From the NCBI RefSeq assembly GCF_004522235.1, contig NZ_SDLT01000001.1:62001-126000 (forward strand): a stretch of DNA of 64,000 nt, written 5' to 3'. A program made the position numbers and the translations under genes. Shown in pieces: positions 1 to 7,978 of this stretch. Below the pieces are notes generated by a model that worked only from the letters and a program-made list of their open reading frames with translations, searched no databases and had not been told where the DNA came from. Positions within the stretch are counted from its first letter, which is position 1. Each line of letters begins with the position of its first letter. The stretch comes from Amycolatopsis nivea (GTDB lineage Bacteria; Actinomycetota; Actinomycetes; Mycobacteriales; Pseudonocardiaceae).

Positions 1-1
1 C

Positions 2-694
2 GAGGCGCGCAGGCTCTCCAGCGGAGACGAGCTGAGCCCCTACGTGCGCACCGCCTTCGACCTGCTCGCGAAGCCGCGGGTGTCGGTCGCGGTCAGCGGG
101 ATCGACGGGCTCGGCGCGGACATCGCGGTGGTCGCGCTCACCGACGGCAGGCAGGCGCTCGGGATCACCCAGGACCCGAAGACCGACGAGCTGCTGTTCT
201 CCCTCTTCGACGACGAGGAGCTCGTCGAGGTGATCGCCGGCGTGCTGCCCCAGGCGCGCCCGGCGAGCACCGGCGCGCACACGATCCGCCAGGCGGCCTC
301 GCAGGAGGTCTCCGCGATGACCGCGCGCCGGCGGGCCGAGGCGGCCGAGGACGAGGAAGAGACCGACGCGTTCGGGATGATCGAGGTCAGCGGGCGCGTG
401 CAGCCGCGCCGCCCGGACCCGCGGGTCTCCCGCACCGCCCCCGGCGGGGTCGAGGTGCTCGAACGCGTGCTGGCGCAGCCGCGGCTCGGCGGCGGGCACA
501 TCGCGGTGAGCGGCTGGGGCCGCCACGGCGAGCGGCGCGGCGGCGCCCCGATCGGGTGGCTCGACACCGCCGACGGCCGCTACCTGATCAAGTCGGCCGT
601 CAGCGAGGCGGGCGACCTGACCGCGGAGTACGTGCCCGCCGGGAGCCGCGAGCTCAAGCGCGCCGTGCAGCAGGCGGTTTCCGAGGTTTACTGA
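2..694 (+). CDS. EspG-like ESX secretion-associated protein, 5'-truncated by the window edge
   Basis: The frame is open from the left edge, so the real start lies outside; the first start-like codon inside is a GTG at 44. About 230 residues are visible, near the usual 250-280 of EspG proteins, the cytosolic chaperones that hold PE/PPE-type substrates for type VII secretion. The N-terminal half alternates short strands (VAVSGIDG, IAVVALTDG), the middle is charged and variable, and the C-terminus carries the strand pair around GWLDTADGRYLI. The three following genes (one with a WXG motif, one EspC-like) support an ESX role. Secretion ATPase and EsxA/B genes are not in the window. Family assignment is by pattern only. 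Confidence 0.7.
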   Translation, partial: EARRLSSGDELSPYVRTAFDLLAKPRVSVAVSGIDGLGADIAVVALTDGRQALGITQDPKTDELLFSLFDDEELVEVIAGVLPQARPASTGAHTIRQAASQEVSAMTARRRAEAAEDEEETDAFGMIEVSGRVQPRRPDPRVSRTAPGGVEVLERVLAQPRLGGGHIAVSGWGRHGERRGGAPIGWLDTADGRYLIKSAVSEAGDLTAEYVPAGSRELKRAVQQAVSEVY

Positions 695-744
695 TCATTC
701 CCCCCTTGCAAGCGGCGACAGTTCACGAGGAGAACGAGGTCCCG

Positions 745-1179
745 ATGACCGACGAGGCACCGATGGCGATGGAAGCGAGGACGGCCCCCGTGGCCCCGGT
801 GGGCTTCTCGCTGCCCGCGCGCCAGCTGAAGACGCTGGCCGAGCGCGGATCGTTCGCGGTGGACGACAGCACCGGCGACAAGATGATCGCCGCGCTCCAG
901 GGCGTGCTCGACGCGCTCGAGGCGCACGTGCACCTGATCGAGAAGATCGCCGGGGTCCCGGCGATGTCGAAGAGCCCGGCGGGGATGTTCGTCAGCAAGC
1001 ACATGGCCGAGACCGCGCGCGACCAGCAGGGCCTGGTCACCCAGCTGCAGGCGGCGCACCGGGAGTTCCCGACCTACGTCGAGGCGATCAAGCTCGCGAA
1101 GAAGAACTACAAGGAGCGGGAGCACAGCTCGCGGGAGGCCTTCGAGCGCATCCACCGCACCGTCGAGGAACAGGGCTGA
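745..1179 (+). CDS. Small helical protein of the ESX accessory cluster, unknown function
   Basis: 144 residues starting at ATG 745, chosen because a purine-rich ribosome site (gaggagaacgag) lies 7 bases upstream; the frame stays open further 5' only because it overlaps the EspG-like gene. The first 35 residues are Pro/Ala-rich, the rest is predicted helical (residues about 50-140, rich in Ala, Lys and Glu) and could form a helical hairpin like other type VII secretion partners. There is no signal peptide or membrane segment. It lies 50 bases after the EspG-like gene and 11 bases before the large repeat protein, so it is probably co-transcribed. I do not recognise the family. Confidence 0.75.
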   Translation: MTDEAPMAMEARTAPVAPVGFSLPARQLKTLAERGSFAVDDSTGDKMIAALQGVLDALEAHVHLIEKIAGVPAMSKSPAGMFVSKHMAETARDQQGLVTQLQAAHREFPTYVEAIKLAKKNYKEREHSSREAFERIHRTVEEQG

Positions 1180-1190
1180 AGGGAAGACCA

Positions 1191-3251
1191 GTGGCCGACA
1201 AGAAAGCACCGACCGCCGAGTCGGTCTCCGATCCGTCCTCGACGGACTACGACCCGGGCAACACCGCGCTCTACAACCCGACGCTGGACCCGTCGTCGAA
1301 GTACTACATCGGCCCGGTCCGCCCGGACGACGTGGCCTCGGGCGACCAGCTGCGCGAGGACGCGACGACCAAGATCGACGCCATTTTCAACGGCTGGCTG
1401 CTGCCGAACGTCCAGGGCAAGGCGCGCGACCAGCTGATCCAGGCGATGTACCAGCGGAACCTGGAAGAATCGAAGAAACATCTCGGCAAAGACCTCGAGA
1501 TGCGCGATCCGGGCGCCGCGCCGAGCACCGACTGGAAGAACGCGACGCACGAGCAGATGATCCAGGCCATCACCACGGACGCGGACCCGGCCGCGGTGGC
1601 CGAGTCGTCGGAGGCGTGGGTGAGCCTCGGCAACGAACTGGCGACGCACCAGAAGAACCTCGGCGACGCGATCAACGCGAGCACCTCGAACTGGAAGGGC
1701 GACGCCGGCGACGCGGCGCGCGTGCACCTCGCGAACGTGGGCAAGTGGCTCGGCACCACCGCGCAGGGCGCGACGCTCACCGGGCGCCAGCAGGAGGTGC
1801 ACTCGCAGGCGCTCAACGAGACGCAGAAGGCGATGAACGCCAACCCGCCGGTGCAGTTCTCGGCGCAGGACGCGAACAAGGTCCTGATGACGATCAAGGA
1901 CCCGACCGCGTACGTCCTGGCCTACTCCTCGGCGATGAAGACCTTCACCGACCAGCAGGCCGCCCGCGAGCAGGCCGCGCAGATCATGACGCGGTACGAC
2001 CAGACCATCGGCGGCGCGGTGGCGACGCCGCGGTTCGCCGAACCGCCGAAGCTGCCCGCCGAGACGGAGCGGTTTCGGCCCACGATCCAGGGCACCCCGA
2101 TGAAGCCCGGCGGGGGCGCGGGCGCTCCGGGCGGGATGCGGGTCGGCCCGGACGGGCGTCCGATCGGCCCGGACGGCAACCCGATCGGCCCGCCCGGGAC
2201 CACGGTCGGCCCGAACGGGCAGCTCATCGGACCGGACGGGCGCCCGCTGGGCCCCGACGGCAAGCCGATCGGCCCGGCGGGGACCACAGTGGGCCCGAAC
2301 GGGCAGCCGATCGGTCCCGACGGACGGCCGATCGGACCGGACGGCAAGCCGTACGGCGGCGGAAGCGGCGGCCCGGGCAGCGTCACCGGCGGACCCGGCG
2401 GGCAGCAGCCCGAGCACAGGTTCGACCCGGCGTCGCTGAAGATCCCGGAGGGCGGCCCCGGCGGCGGAAGCCCGGGCGGCGGCGGCCCCGGCGGGTCGTT
2501 CCCGCCGATCCCGGGTTCGGGCGACCCCGGTTCGACGAAGGCGCAGGGCTTCACCCCGCCGAACATCCCGCCCATCCCGGGCGGCGGCGGGCCCGGCGGC
2601 TCGACCTTCACCCCGCCGAACATCCCGCCGATCCCCGGCGGCGGCAACCCGGGCGGCGGCCCGGCCTTCACCCAGCCGCCCATCCCGACCATGCCGACCG
2701 TGCCGACCGGCAAGGACGGCGACCCGTACAAGTCGAACCCGTACAAGCCGCAGCCGTTCAAGCCCTCGATCCCCGAGGGCCCCGGCGGGATCAAGCCGTT
2801 CAACCCCGGCAAGATCGGCCCGGACGGCAAACCGCTGTTCCCGGGCGGCGGCACCGGGCCGAGCGGGGAGAAGCTCGGCGGCATCGGCAAGGTCGGCGGC
2901 GTCAACGGCGAGAGCATCAGCAGCAGGCTCGGCGGCGGCGCGGGCGGGCTCGGCGGCGCGAAGGGCGGCCCGGGCTCCGGAGGCGCGTTCAGCGGCGCGG
3001 GCGGTTCCGGCCCGGCCGAGGAGGGCGTCGCCGGGCGCGGCGGTTCCGGTTCGGGAGCCGCGGGCGGCAAGGGCGCGGCCGGCGCTCCCGGCATGGGAGC
3101 CATGGGCGGCGGCAAGGGCGGCAAGGGCCCGGAGGACAAGGAACACAAGGTCGCGAGCTTCGTCGAGGCGGACGACCCGTCGTTCTTCGCACCCGACGAG
3201 GTCGTCGCCCCGCCGGTGATCGGCGACTGGAAGAACAAGGACTGGAAGTGA
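1191..3251 (+). CDS. Large PPE/WXG-type protein with Gly/Pro-rich collagen-like tail, probable ESX substrate
   Basis: 686 residues from GTG 1191 (ggaag upstream). Residues 1-300 are helical and carry a WXG motif (W168-K-G170) inside a long helix-turn-helix stretch, as in PPE/WXG100 proteins secreted by ESX systems. Residues about 315-390 are a run of GPDGRPIGPDG/GPNGQ units; the tail to about 640 is Gly/Pro/Phe/Ile-rich (FTPPNIPPIPG units) and ends in an acidic segment. No signal peptide, as expected for ESX export. The EspG-like gene upstream and the EspC-like gene 7 bases downstream fit a chaperone/substrate set. Secretion and a cell-wall location are inference; the repeat tail could be a spacer or adhesive stalk. 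Confidence 0.75.
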   Translation: MADKKAPTAESVSDPSSTDYDPGNTALYNPTLDPSSKYYIGPVRPDDVASGDQLREDATTKIDAIFNGWLLPNVQGKARDQLIQAMYQRNLEESKKHLGKDLEMRDPGAAPSTDWKNATHEQMIQAITTDADPAAVAESSEAWVSLGNELATHQKNLGDAINASTSNWKGDAGDAARVHLANVGKWLGTTAQGATLTGRQQEVHSQALNETQKAMNANPPVQFSAQDANKVLMTIKDPTAYVLAYSSAMKTFTDQQAAREQAAQIMTRYDQTIGGAVATPRFAEPPKLPAETERFRPTIQGTPMKPGGGAGAPGGMRVGPDGRPIGPDGNPIGPPGTTVGPNGQLIGPDGRPLGPDGKPIGPAGTTVGPNGQPIGPDGRPIGPDGKPYGGGSGGPGSVTGGPGGQQPEHRFDPASLKIPEGGPGGGSPGGGGPGGSFPPIPGSGDPGSTKAQGFTPPNIPPIPGGGGPGGSTFTPPNIPPIPGGGNPGGGPAFTQPPIPTMPTVPTGKDGDPYKSNPYKPQPFKPSIPEGPGGIKPFNPGKIGPDGKPLFPGGGTGPSGEKLGGIGKVGGVNGESISSRLGGGAGGLGGAKGGPGSGGAFSGAGGSGPAEEGVAGRGGSGSGAAGGKGAAGAPGMGAMGGGKGGKGPEDKEHKVASFVEADDPSFFAPDEVVAPPVIGDWKNKDWK

Positions 3252-3258
3252 GGCGGCG

Positions 3259-3756
3259 ATGAGCGGAGGCGCACAGGGGTTCCGCGTAGAACCCGACGAC
3301 CTCGTGGCGCACGCGAGCCACCTGGACGGCCTGGTGGACCGGCTGAACACCGCGGCGCAGGCGGCGGACTACGCGATGTCCGACGACGCGTACGGGCTGC
3401 TGTGCGCGTTCCTGCCGCCGATCATCAACCCGACCGGCGAGAAGGCGAAGGAAGCCATCAGCGGGGCGATCGAGGGCGTCCAGGCGACCGCGGACAACGT
3501 GCGGACGGCCGCGAAGTCCTACCAGGAGGGCGACGAAGGCCAGTCGAAGCCCTTCAAGAAGGTGGCGACCGAGGGGATGCTCAGCAAGACCGACAGCGGG
3601 GAGGTCAAGGAGCGCTTCCGGGTCGGCGGCGTGCAGGCCCCGACCGGGCAGAACGTGCCGTTCACCCGGGACGCCATGCCCGCGGAGGCGCGGTACGAGA
3701 GCGCGGAACCGTTGCAGCCGAAGGAACGGGTCGACGTCGCGCCGGACGAGACGTAA
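3259..3756 (+). CDS. EspC-like type VII secretion target (ESX-1 secretion-associated family)
   Basis: 165 residues starting with ATG 3259, seven bases after the preceding stop. The first 100 residues resemble the excreted EspC family (PF10824): VEPDDLVAHASHLDGLVDRL, then a short loop, then a second helix ending near YQEGDE, i.e. a helical hairpin of ESX-target size. The remaining 65 residues are polar and probably disordered. Members of this family are small secreted proteins exported with their ESX system. Closely coupled to the repeat protein upstream and probably the last gene of that transcription unit, since about 125 bases without a gene follow. Confidence 0.75.
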   Translation: MSGGAQGFRVEPDDLVAHASHLDGLVDRLNTAAQAADYAMSDDAYGLLCAFLPPIINPTGEKAKEAISGAIEGVQATADNVRTAAKSYQEGDEGQSKPFKKVATEGMLSKTDSGEVKERFRVGGVQAPTGQNVPFTRDAMPAEARYESAEPLQPKERVDVAPDET

Positions 3757-3883
3757 CGAAACGGTGGCGCTCTCGCGGCGCGGCGGCGGGCGGGTACCGT
3801 CAACGGACGGCCCCGCCCGTCGCGGCGAGGACTAGACCCGCCCGCAGCGGCGCGGGTGACGGGATTCGAGGAGAACGAAAAGC

Positions 3884-4468
3884 ATGACCAGCGCGGGTGG
3901 GCTGGGCGACCTGATCAGGGACCCCGACGACGCAATCCGGCGAATGGACGAATGGGCGGCCGGGTTCGCCCGCAAAGCGGAGCGCTACGCGGCGGCCCAG
4001 CAGGAAACCGAGCAGCTGCGGCTGACCGCGACGAGCCCGGACGGGACCGTCAAGGTCACCGTCGGGGCCGACGGGGTCGTGTCGGACCTGGTGTTCAGTT
4101 CCCGCACGCGCACCATCCCGCCGGAGGAGCTCTCCAGGATGGTGCTCGAGACGATGCGCAAGGCGCAGTCGGGCATCACCGACCGGGTGGCCGAGGTCAT
4201 GGGCCGCAGCCTCGGCGACGAGGACCCGGACACGCGCGCCGTCATGCTCGATTCGCTCCGCAACCGCTTCCCGGACCCCGACCCGGACCCGGCCGACCAA
4301 ACCGACGCCCCGGACGAGCAGCCGGAGCCGCCCGCGTCGCCGCCCCCGGCAGGCGGAGCGGCCCGTCCGCCCGCGTCGCCGCCCGCACCGGGCGGGCCCG
4401 CTGCGCCGCCGCCGGGCCGCCGTCCGGGCGGCATCGACCCGGACGAGCAGGACAACAACCCCTGGTGA
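3884..4468 (+). CDS. YbaB/EbfC-like nucleoid-associated family protein
   Basis: 194 residues from ATG 3884, with gaggagaacgaaaagc as ribosome site. Residues about 20-110 have the YbaB/EbfC layout: a helix with a heptad pattern (ARKAERYAAAQQETEQLRL), the strand region TATSPDGTVKVTVGADGVVSDLVF, then a second helix with basic residues. Residues 130-194 are a Pro/Asp-rich low-complexity tail ending in a short acidic piece. Typical YbaB is about 100 residues and binds DNA as a dimer. Versions with a disordered tail are common beside ESX genes of this group, where they may act in secretion rather than on the nucleoid; which applies here cannot be told. Confidence 0.75.
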   Translation: MTSAGGLGDLIRDPDDAIRRMDEWAAGFARKAERYAAAQQETEQLRLTATSPDGTVKVTVGADGVVSDLVFSSRTRTIPPEELSRMVLETMRKAQSGITDRVAEVMGRSLGDEDPDTRAVMLDSLRNRFPDPDPDPADQTDAPDEQPEPPASPPPAGGAARPPASPPAPGGPAAPPPGRRPGGIDPDEQDNNPW

Positions 4469-4495
4469 GTCCTGGCGCTTAGGTGCGCAGACGTT

Positions 4496-4544
4496 CGTGA
4501 GGGGAACCCTCAGGGAATCAGATTCCTTCAGGGTTCCCCTCACG
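4496..4544. repeat. 24-bp imperfect inverted repeat, intergenic palindrome family
   Basis: Arms at 4496-4519 and 4521-4544 around one central base; the outer 15 bases (CGTGAGGGGAACCCT) pair perfectly and the inner nine with two mismatches. Related palindromes occur at 38321-38369 and 38383-38432 with the same core (GTGA-GGG ... GGGAATC). It lies just after the YbaB-like gene and before a convergent gene, so it could act as a terminator, but it has no T-tract. Confidence 0.8.
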
Positions 4545-4598
4545 CACGTCAAGACCCGCGCACTGTCCTGTGTGGACTGTCCGATGTGGACGCCGAGG

Positions 4599-4841
4599 TC
4601 AGAGAACCTGTTTGCGGTCGGCCAGATAGCGCAGGTACAGCAGCGCCAGCACCGCGCCGCCGACCAGCGCCTTGCCCCACTCCGCCGGGTCGGCGTAGGC
4701 CGGGCCGCACGAAGGGGGCGAGTCCTGGCCCGGGACGCACTCGCGACGGGGTCCGGCGGCGAAAAGCGGCTGCCACACCAGGAACACCCCCACGGCCAGC
4801 ACGCCGAACGCCACCAGCACCTGCACTGACCGCCGCGACAC
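4599..4841 (-). CDS. Small membrane protein, unknown function
   Basis: 80 residues from GTG 4841, preferred over the GTG at 4865 because an aggggg ribosome site sits 6-7 bases before it. There are two hydrophobic segments: residues about 5-25 (VQVLVAFGVLAVGVFLVW) and about 57-70 (GGAVLALLYLRYLA), with an outer loop holding two cysteines (residues about 34 and 41) that could form a disulfide. The codon pattern fits the neighbourhood and the gene converges on the ESX cluster. No family recognised. Confidence 0.6.
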   Translation of the reverse strand: MSRRSVQVLVAFGVLAVGVFLVWQPLFAAGPRRECVPGQDSPPSCGPAYADPAEWGKALVGGAVLALLYLRYLADRKQVL

Positions 4842-4914
4842 CGCAGACCCCCTCCGCCTGAACACGAAGAAGATCGCCGTGGCCCGGTGCCGTGTTACCG
4901 GGCATGCCGGATAG

Positions 4915-5256
4915 TCAGAGCTGCGGCAGCGGAACCTCGGCCGCCAGGTCCTCGGGAGCCGACAGCCGCCACGCCTCGTACACGAGTTCGGCCAGTTCGT
5001 CGGCCTCGATGCCGCTCAGTTGCACCACCACCCAGCCGAATCCGCCGGACGTGAACTGCTCCTCGAACACGTCCGGCCGTTCGGCGACGAGCGCCTGCTG
5101 TTCCGCGATGGTCTGCTTGAGCCCGACCGTGTCCGTGCGCGGCCAGTGGTAGCCGAAGCGCTTTCCGCGCACGCTGAACGACGTGTAGTCGCGGCCGCTG
5201 CCGCGTTCGACCTCGCGCAGCTTGCGGATGATCCGTTCGAAATCCTTGCTCGGCAC
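4915..5256 (-). CDS. MmcQ/YjbR-family protein
   Basis: 113 residues starting with GTG 5256. The sequence fits the MmcQ/YjbR family (PF04237): FERIIRKLREVERGSGRDYTSF, a central conserved FGYHWPRTDTVGLK stretch, and FTSGGFGWVVVQLSGI toward the end, then a final helix with AWRLSAP. These proteins have a CyaY-like alpha/beta fold and are often called DNA-binding, though their role is poorly defined. Length is normal. It is divergent from the DNA ligase gene at 5346 with about 90 bases between, so the two may share a regulatory region. Confidence 0.8.
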   Translation of the reverse strand: MPSKDFERIIRKLREVERGSGRDYTSFSVRGKRFGYHWPRTDTVGLKQTIAEQQALVAERPDVFEEQFTSGGFGWVVVQLSGIEADELAELVYEAWRLSAPEDLAAEVPLPQL

Positions 5257-5345
5257 CGGTCCCGGCCCCCTCCGTCGTGGACCCGGCCATCTTACGGCGG
5301 CGGATCCGCGCGGTTCGGCTTACGGTGGTGCGCGGAGGTGCCCGA

Positions 5346-6335
5346 ATGTCCGAAGTGGCCGGCGGCATGCCGCCCGCGATCGAGCCGATGCTGGCGTCGC
5401 CCGACGGCGGCACGCTGCGCGACGGCCCGGCGTACGCGTACGAGTTCAAATGGGACGGTTACCGGGCGACCATGCGCGTCGCCCCGGACGGAAGCACCCT
5501 GCTGACCAGCCGCAACGACAACGACTTCACCACCAGGTTCCCGCAGCTGGCCGGCGCGCTCGGCGACGCGCTCGGGGGACGGCCCGCGGTGCTGGACGGC
5601 GAGATCGTCGCGCTCGACGAGCACGGCCGCCCCGACTTCGGGCTCCTGCAGAACCGCACCTGGCAGGCGGTCGCGTACTTCGCCTTCGACCTTCTGAGCC
5701 TCGGCGGCGAAAGCCTGCTCGACGCGCCGTACGAGGAACGCCGCGAGCGGCTCGCCGAGATCGAACCGCCGGACCGGCAGCTGGTCGCGATCACGCCCTG
5801 GTACCGGCACCGCGATCTCGCCGCCGACGGCATGACCCCGGCCGGTCTGCTGGACGTCGCGCGGAAAATGATGCTCGAAGGCTTGATGGTGAAGGCCCGC
5901 ACGTCGCGGTATCACCCGGGACGGCGCAGTCCGGACTGGCTCAAGCATCCGCTGGTGCAGACGACCGAGGTGATCGTCGGCGGCTGGCGCGCGGGCCAGG
6001 GCAGGCGCGAGGGCACGATCGGCGCGCTGCTGCTGGGCGCGCACGACCCGGAGTCGGGGGAGCTGCGGTACCTGGGCGACGTCGGCACCGGCTTCACCGA
6101 CGCGATGCTCAAAGACCTTCAGGCGCAGCTGGTTCCCTTGGAGCGCAAGACAAGCCCGTTCGCCGACCAGGTGCCGCGGGACCGGGCGCGCGGCGCGCAC
6201 TGGCTGAACCCGGAGGTGGTCGGCGAGGTGGTGTACCGCCGCCTCACCCCGGGGGACGGGCGGTTGCGGCACACGGCGTGGCGGGGGTTGCGGCCGGAAC
6301 GGCGTCCGGACGAGGTCAAGATTCCGGCACGGTAG
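5346..6335 (+). CDS. ATP-dependent DNA ligase (LigC-like)
   Basis: 329 residues from ATG 5346, chosen over an upstream in-frame GTG because gcggaggtg lies 6 bases before it. The adenylated lysine is K35 in EFKWDGYR. Later nucleotidyltransferase motifs include VLDGEIVALDEHG (motif III) and the motif IV/V region GLMVKARTSRYHPGRRS. The C-terminal third (VIVGGWRAGQGRREG onward) is the OB-fold. Size and layout match stand-alone LigC-type ligases used in bacterial end joining or base repair, not LigD, since primase and nuclease domains are missing. No Ku gene lies nearby. Confidence 0.9.
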   Translation: MSEVAGGMPPAIEPMLASPDGGTLRDGPAYAYEFKWDGYRATMRVAPDGSTLLTSRNDNDFTTRFPQLAGALGDALGGRPAVLDGEIVALDEHGRPDFGLLQNRTWQAVAYFAFDLLSLGGESLLDAPYEERRERLAEIEPPDRQLVAITPWYRHRDLAADGMTPAGLLDVARKMMLEGLMVKARTSRYHPGRRSPDWLKHPLVQTTEVIVGGWRAGQGRREGTIGALLLGAHDPESGELRYLGDVGTGFTDAMLKDLQAQLVPLERKTSPFADQVPRDRARGAHWLNPEVVGEVVYRRLTPGDGRLRHTAWRGLRPERRPDEVKIPAR

Positions 6336-6338
6336 CGG

Positions 6339-6932
6339 TCACCCGGCGTTGCGCAGGCCGGTGATCAACAGCCCCGCCAGCCGGCGCGCGTCGTAGCTGT
6401 CGTCGGCTTCCGCGCCGATGCACAGGTTCCCGACGCCGCGCATCAGGTGCACTGCCTCCAGGTCGGTCTGGATTTCCCCGGCCTTCGTGGCGGCGTCGAG
6501 AAGTTCGGTGCACACCGGGACCAGCCGCTCGAGGAAGTACGCATGCAGTGCCTCGAACCCGCTGTGGTCGGACTGCATGATCCCGGCCAGCCCGTGCTTC
6601 GTGATGAGGAAGTCGACGAACAGGTCGATCCACTGCGCGAGCGCGGCGTGCGGGGACGCGTTGTCCGCCAGCAGCTTCGGCCCCGCGTCGGCGCACGCTT
6701 CGACCTGGTGCCGGTAGACCGCGATGATCAGGTCCGCGCGGGTGGGGAAGTGCCGGTAGATCGTGCCCACGCCGACGCCCGCCCTGGTCGCGACGTCGCG
6801 CACCGGCGCGTCCACTCCGGACTCGACGAACACCGCCGCCGCCGCGTCGAGCAGGGTTTTCTCGTTGCGCCGGGCGTCCGCCCGTTTCGCCCGGGCCCCC
6901 GCGTTCTCGCCCACGTGCCGCTCCCTCCGCAT
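6339..6932 (-). CDS. TetR-family transcriptional regulator
   Basis: 197 residues from ATG 6932; a TTG at 6947 would add five residues but would start directly against the operator. The N-terminal helix-turn-helix reads VRDVATRAGVGVGTIYRHFPTRADLI (about residues 45-70). The rest is the helical ligand-binding domain. It is divergent from the hydrolase at 7062, and the spacer holds two copies of a CGGAAC-type palindrome over a forward promoter, so it very likely represses itself and the hydrolase/oxidoreductase pair. The stop lies 3 bases from the end of the ligase gene (convergent). The ligand is unknown. Confidence 0.9.
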   Translation of the reverse strand: MRRERHVGENAGARAKRADARRNEKTLLDAAAAVFVESGVDAPVRDVATRAGVGVGTIYRHFPTRADLIIAVYRHQVEACADAGPKLLADNASPHAALAQWIDLFVDFLITKHGLAGIMQSDHSGFEALHAYFLERLVPVCTELLDAATKAGEIQTDLEAVHLMRGVGNLCIGAEADDSYDARRLAGLLITGLRNAG

Positions 6933-6940
6933 GCCGCCGG

Positions 6941-6987
6941 TAGACAAGCGGAACAGTGTTCCGTATAGTTACCGGAGCAACGTTCCG
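6941..6987 (+). promoter_or_regulatory. TetR operator pair over a promoter for the hydrolase gene
   Basis: A 15-bp perfect palindrome, CGGAACAgTGTTCCG, lies at 6949-6963, and a related copy, CGGAGCAACGTTCCG, starts 24 bases later at 6973-6987. They overlap a good forward promoter: TAGACA (6941-6946), 17-base spacer, TATAGT (6964-6969). The first palindrome fills the spacer and the second covers the expected transcription start, the standard way a TetR protein blocks RNA polymerase. Confidence 0.75.
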
Positions 6988-7061
6988 TTTGCTCATGATG
7001 CCAGACCGGGCCCTCGGCCACCACACCCTTTCGTGCCCGGATGGCGAAAGAAGGTATTCCC

Positions 7062-7964
7062 ATGTCCGCTGTACAGCTCCCGGCTCCGGCCGTCTCGGTG
7101 AAGCCGGTGCGGCTCGACGCGCCGGGCCGCGGCGAGGACCTGCTGGTGCGCGTGTCCGCCCCGGCTGCCGGGCAGGACCTGCCGGTGATCGTGTTCTCGC
7201 ACGGTTTCGGCTCGTCCCTGGACGGTTACGGCCCGCTCGCCGACTACTGGGCCGCGCACGGATTCGTTGTCGTGCAACCGACTCACCTCGATTCGCGGAC
7301 CCGCGCGCTGCCCGCGGACGACCCGCGCACGCCGGTCATCTGGCGGTTGCGGGTCGAGGATCTGCGGCACGTCATCGACCAGCTCGACACCGTCGAAGCG
7401 GCGCTGCCCGGGCTGGCGGGGCGGGTCGACCACAGCCGGATCGCCGTCGCCGGGCACTCCTGGGGCGCGCAGTCGGCGAGCATGCTGCTGGGCGCGCGCA
7501 TCGTCGAGGCGGACGGCAGCGTCGGCGAGGATCTGTCCGATTCGCGGGTGTCTGCCGGGGTGCTGTTCGCCGTCACCGGCGTCGGCGGCGCGGACCTGTC
7601 GCCGTTCGCTGCCGAGCATTTCCCGTTCATGAGCCCGGATTTCACCGGACTGAAGGCGCCCGCGCTGATCGTCGCGGGCGACCAGGACGACTCGATGCTG
7701 TCCGTGCGCGGCCCGGACTGGTTCACCGACGCGTACCGGCTCAGCCCGGGGGAGAAGAGCCTGCTGACGCTCTTCGGCGCGGAGCACTCGCTCGGCGGCA
7801 TCTCCGGCTACGAGGCCAAGGAAACCACCGACGAACACCCCGAACGCGTCGCGCTGCAACAGCGGCTGACCACGGCGTATCTCCGCAGCGCGCTCATTCC
7901 CGGCGACGACAGCTGGACCGGCGTCGAAGCCAGCCCGCTCGGCCGCGTCGAATCACACGAGTGA
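7062..7964 (+). CDS. Alpha/beta hydrolase (PAF-acetylhydrolase/dienelactone-hydrolase-like)
   Basis: 300 residues from ATG 7062; the in-frame ATG at 7041 is rejected because the agaagg ribosome site lies between them at the right distance from 7062. It has the nucleophile elbow AGHSWGAQ (Ser), the oxyanion loop VFSHGFGSS, a candidate acid in AGDQDDSM and a histidine in GAEHSLGG. No signal peptide, so cytoplasmic. It is the first gene behind the TetR-controlled promoter and is followed after 14 bases by a luciferase-like oxidoreductase, suggesting that both act on one small-molecule substrate. Substrate unknown. Confidence 0.85.
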   Translation: MSAVQLPAPAVSVKPVRLDAPGRGEDLLVRVSAPAAGQDLPVIVFSHGFGSSLDGYGPLADYWAAHGFVVVQPTHLDSRTRALPADDPRTPVIWRLRVEDLRHVIDQLDTVEAALPGLAGRVDHSRIAVAGHSWGAQSASMLLGARIVEADGSVGEDLSDSRVSAGVLFAVTGVGGADLSPFAAEHFPFMSPDFTGLKAPALIVAGDQDDSMLSVRGPDWFTDAYRLSPGEKSLLTLFGAEHSLGGISGYEAKETTDEHPERVALQQRLTTAYLRSALIPGDDSWTGVEASPLGRVESHE

Positions 7965-7978
7965 AAGGACTTCCCGCG

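Noticed and set aside
1107-3350. 747-codon minus-strand frame opposite the Gly/Pro repeat protein
   Set aside because: Repeats on the minus strand are the complement of the GPDG repeats; no start site or family motif.
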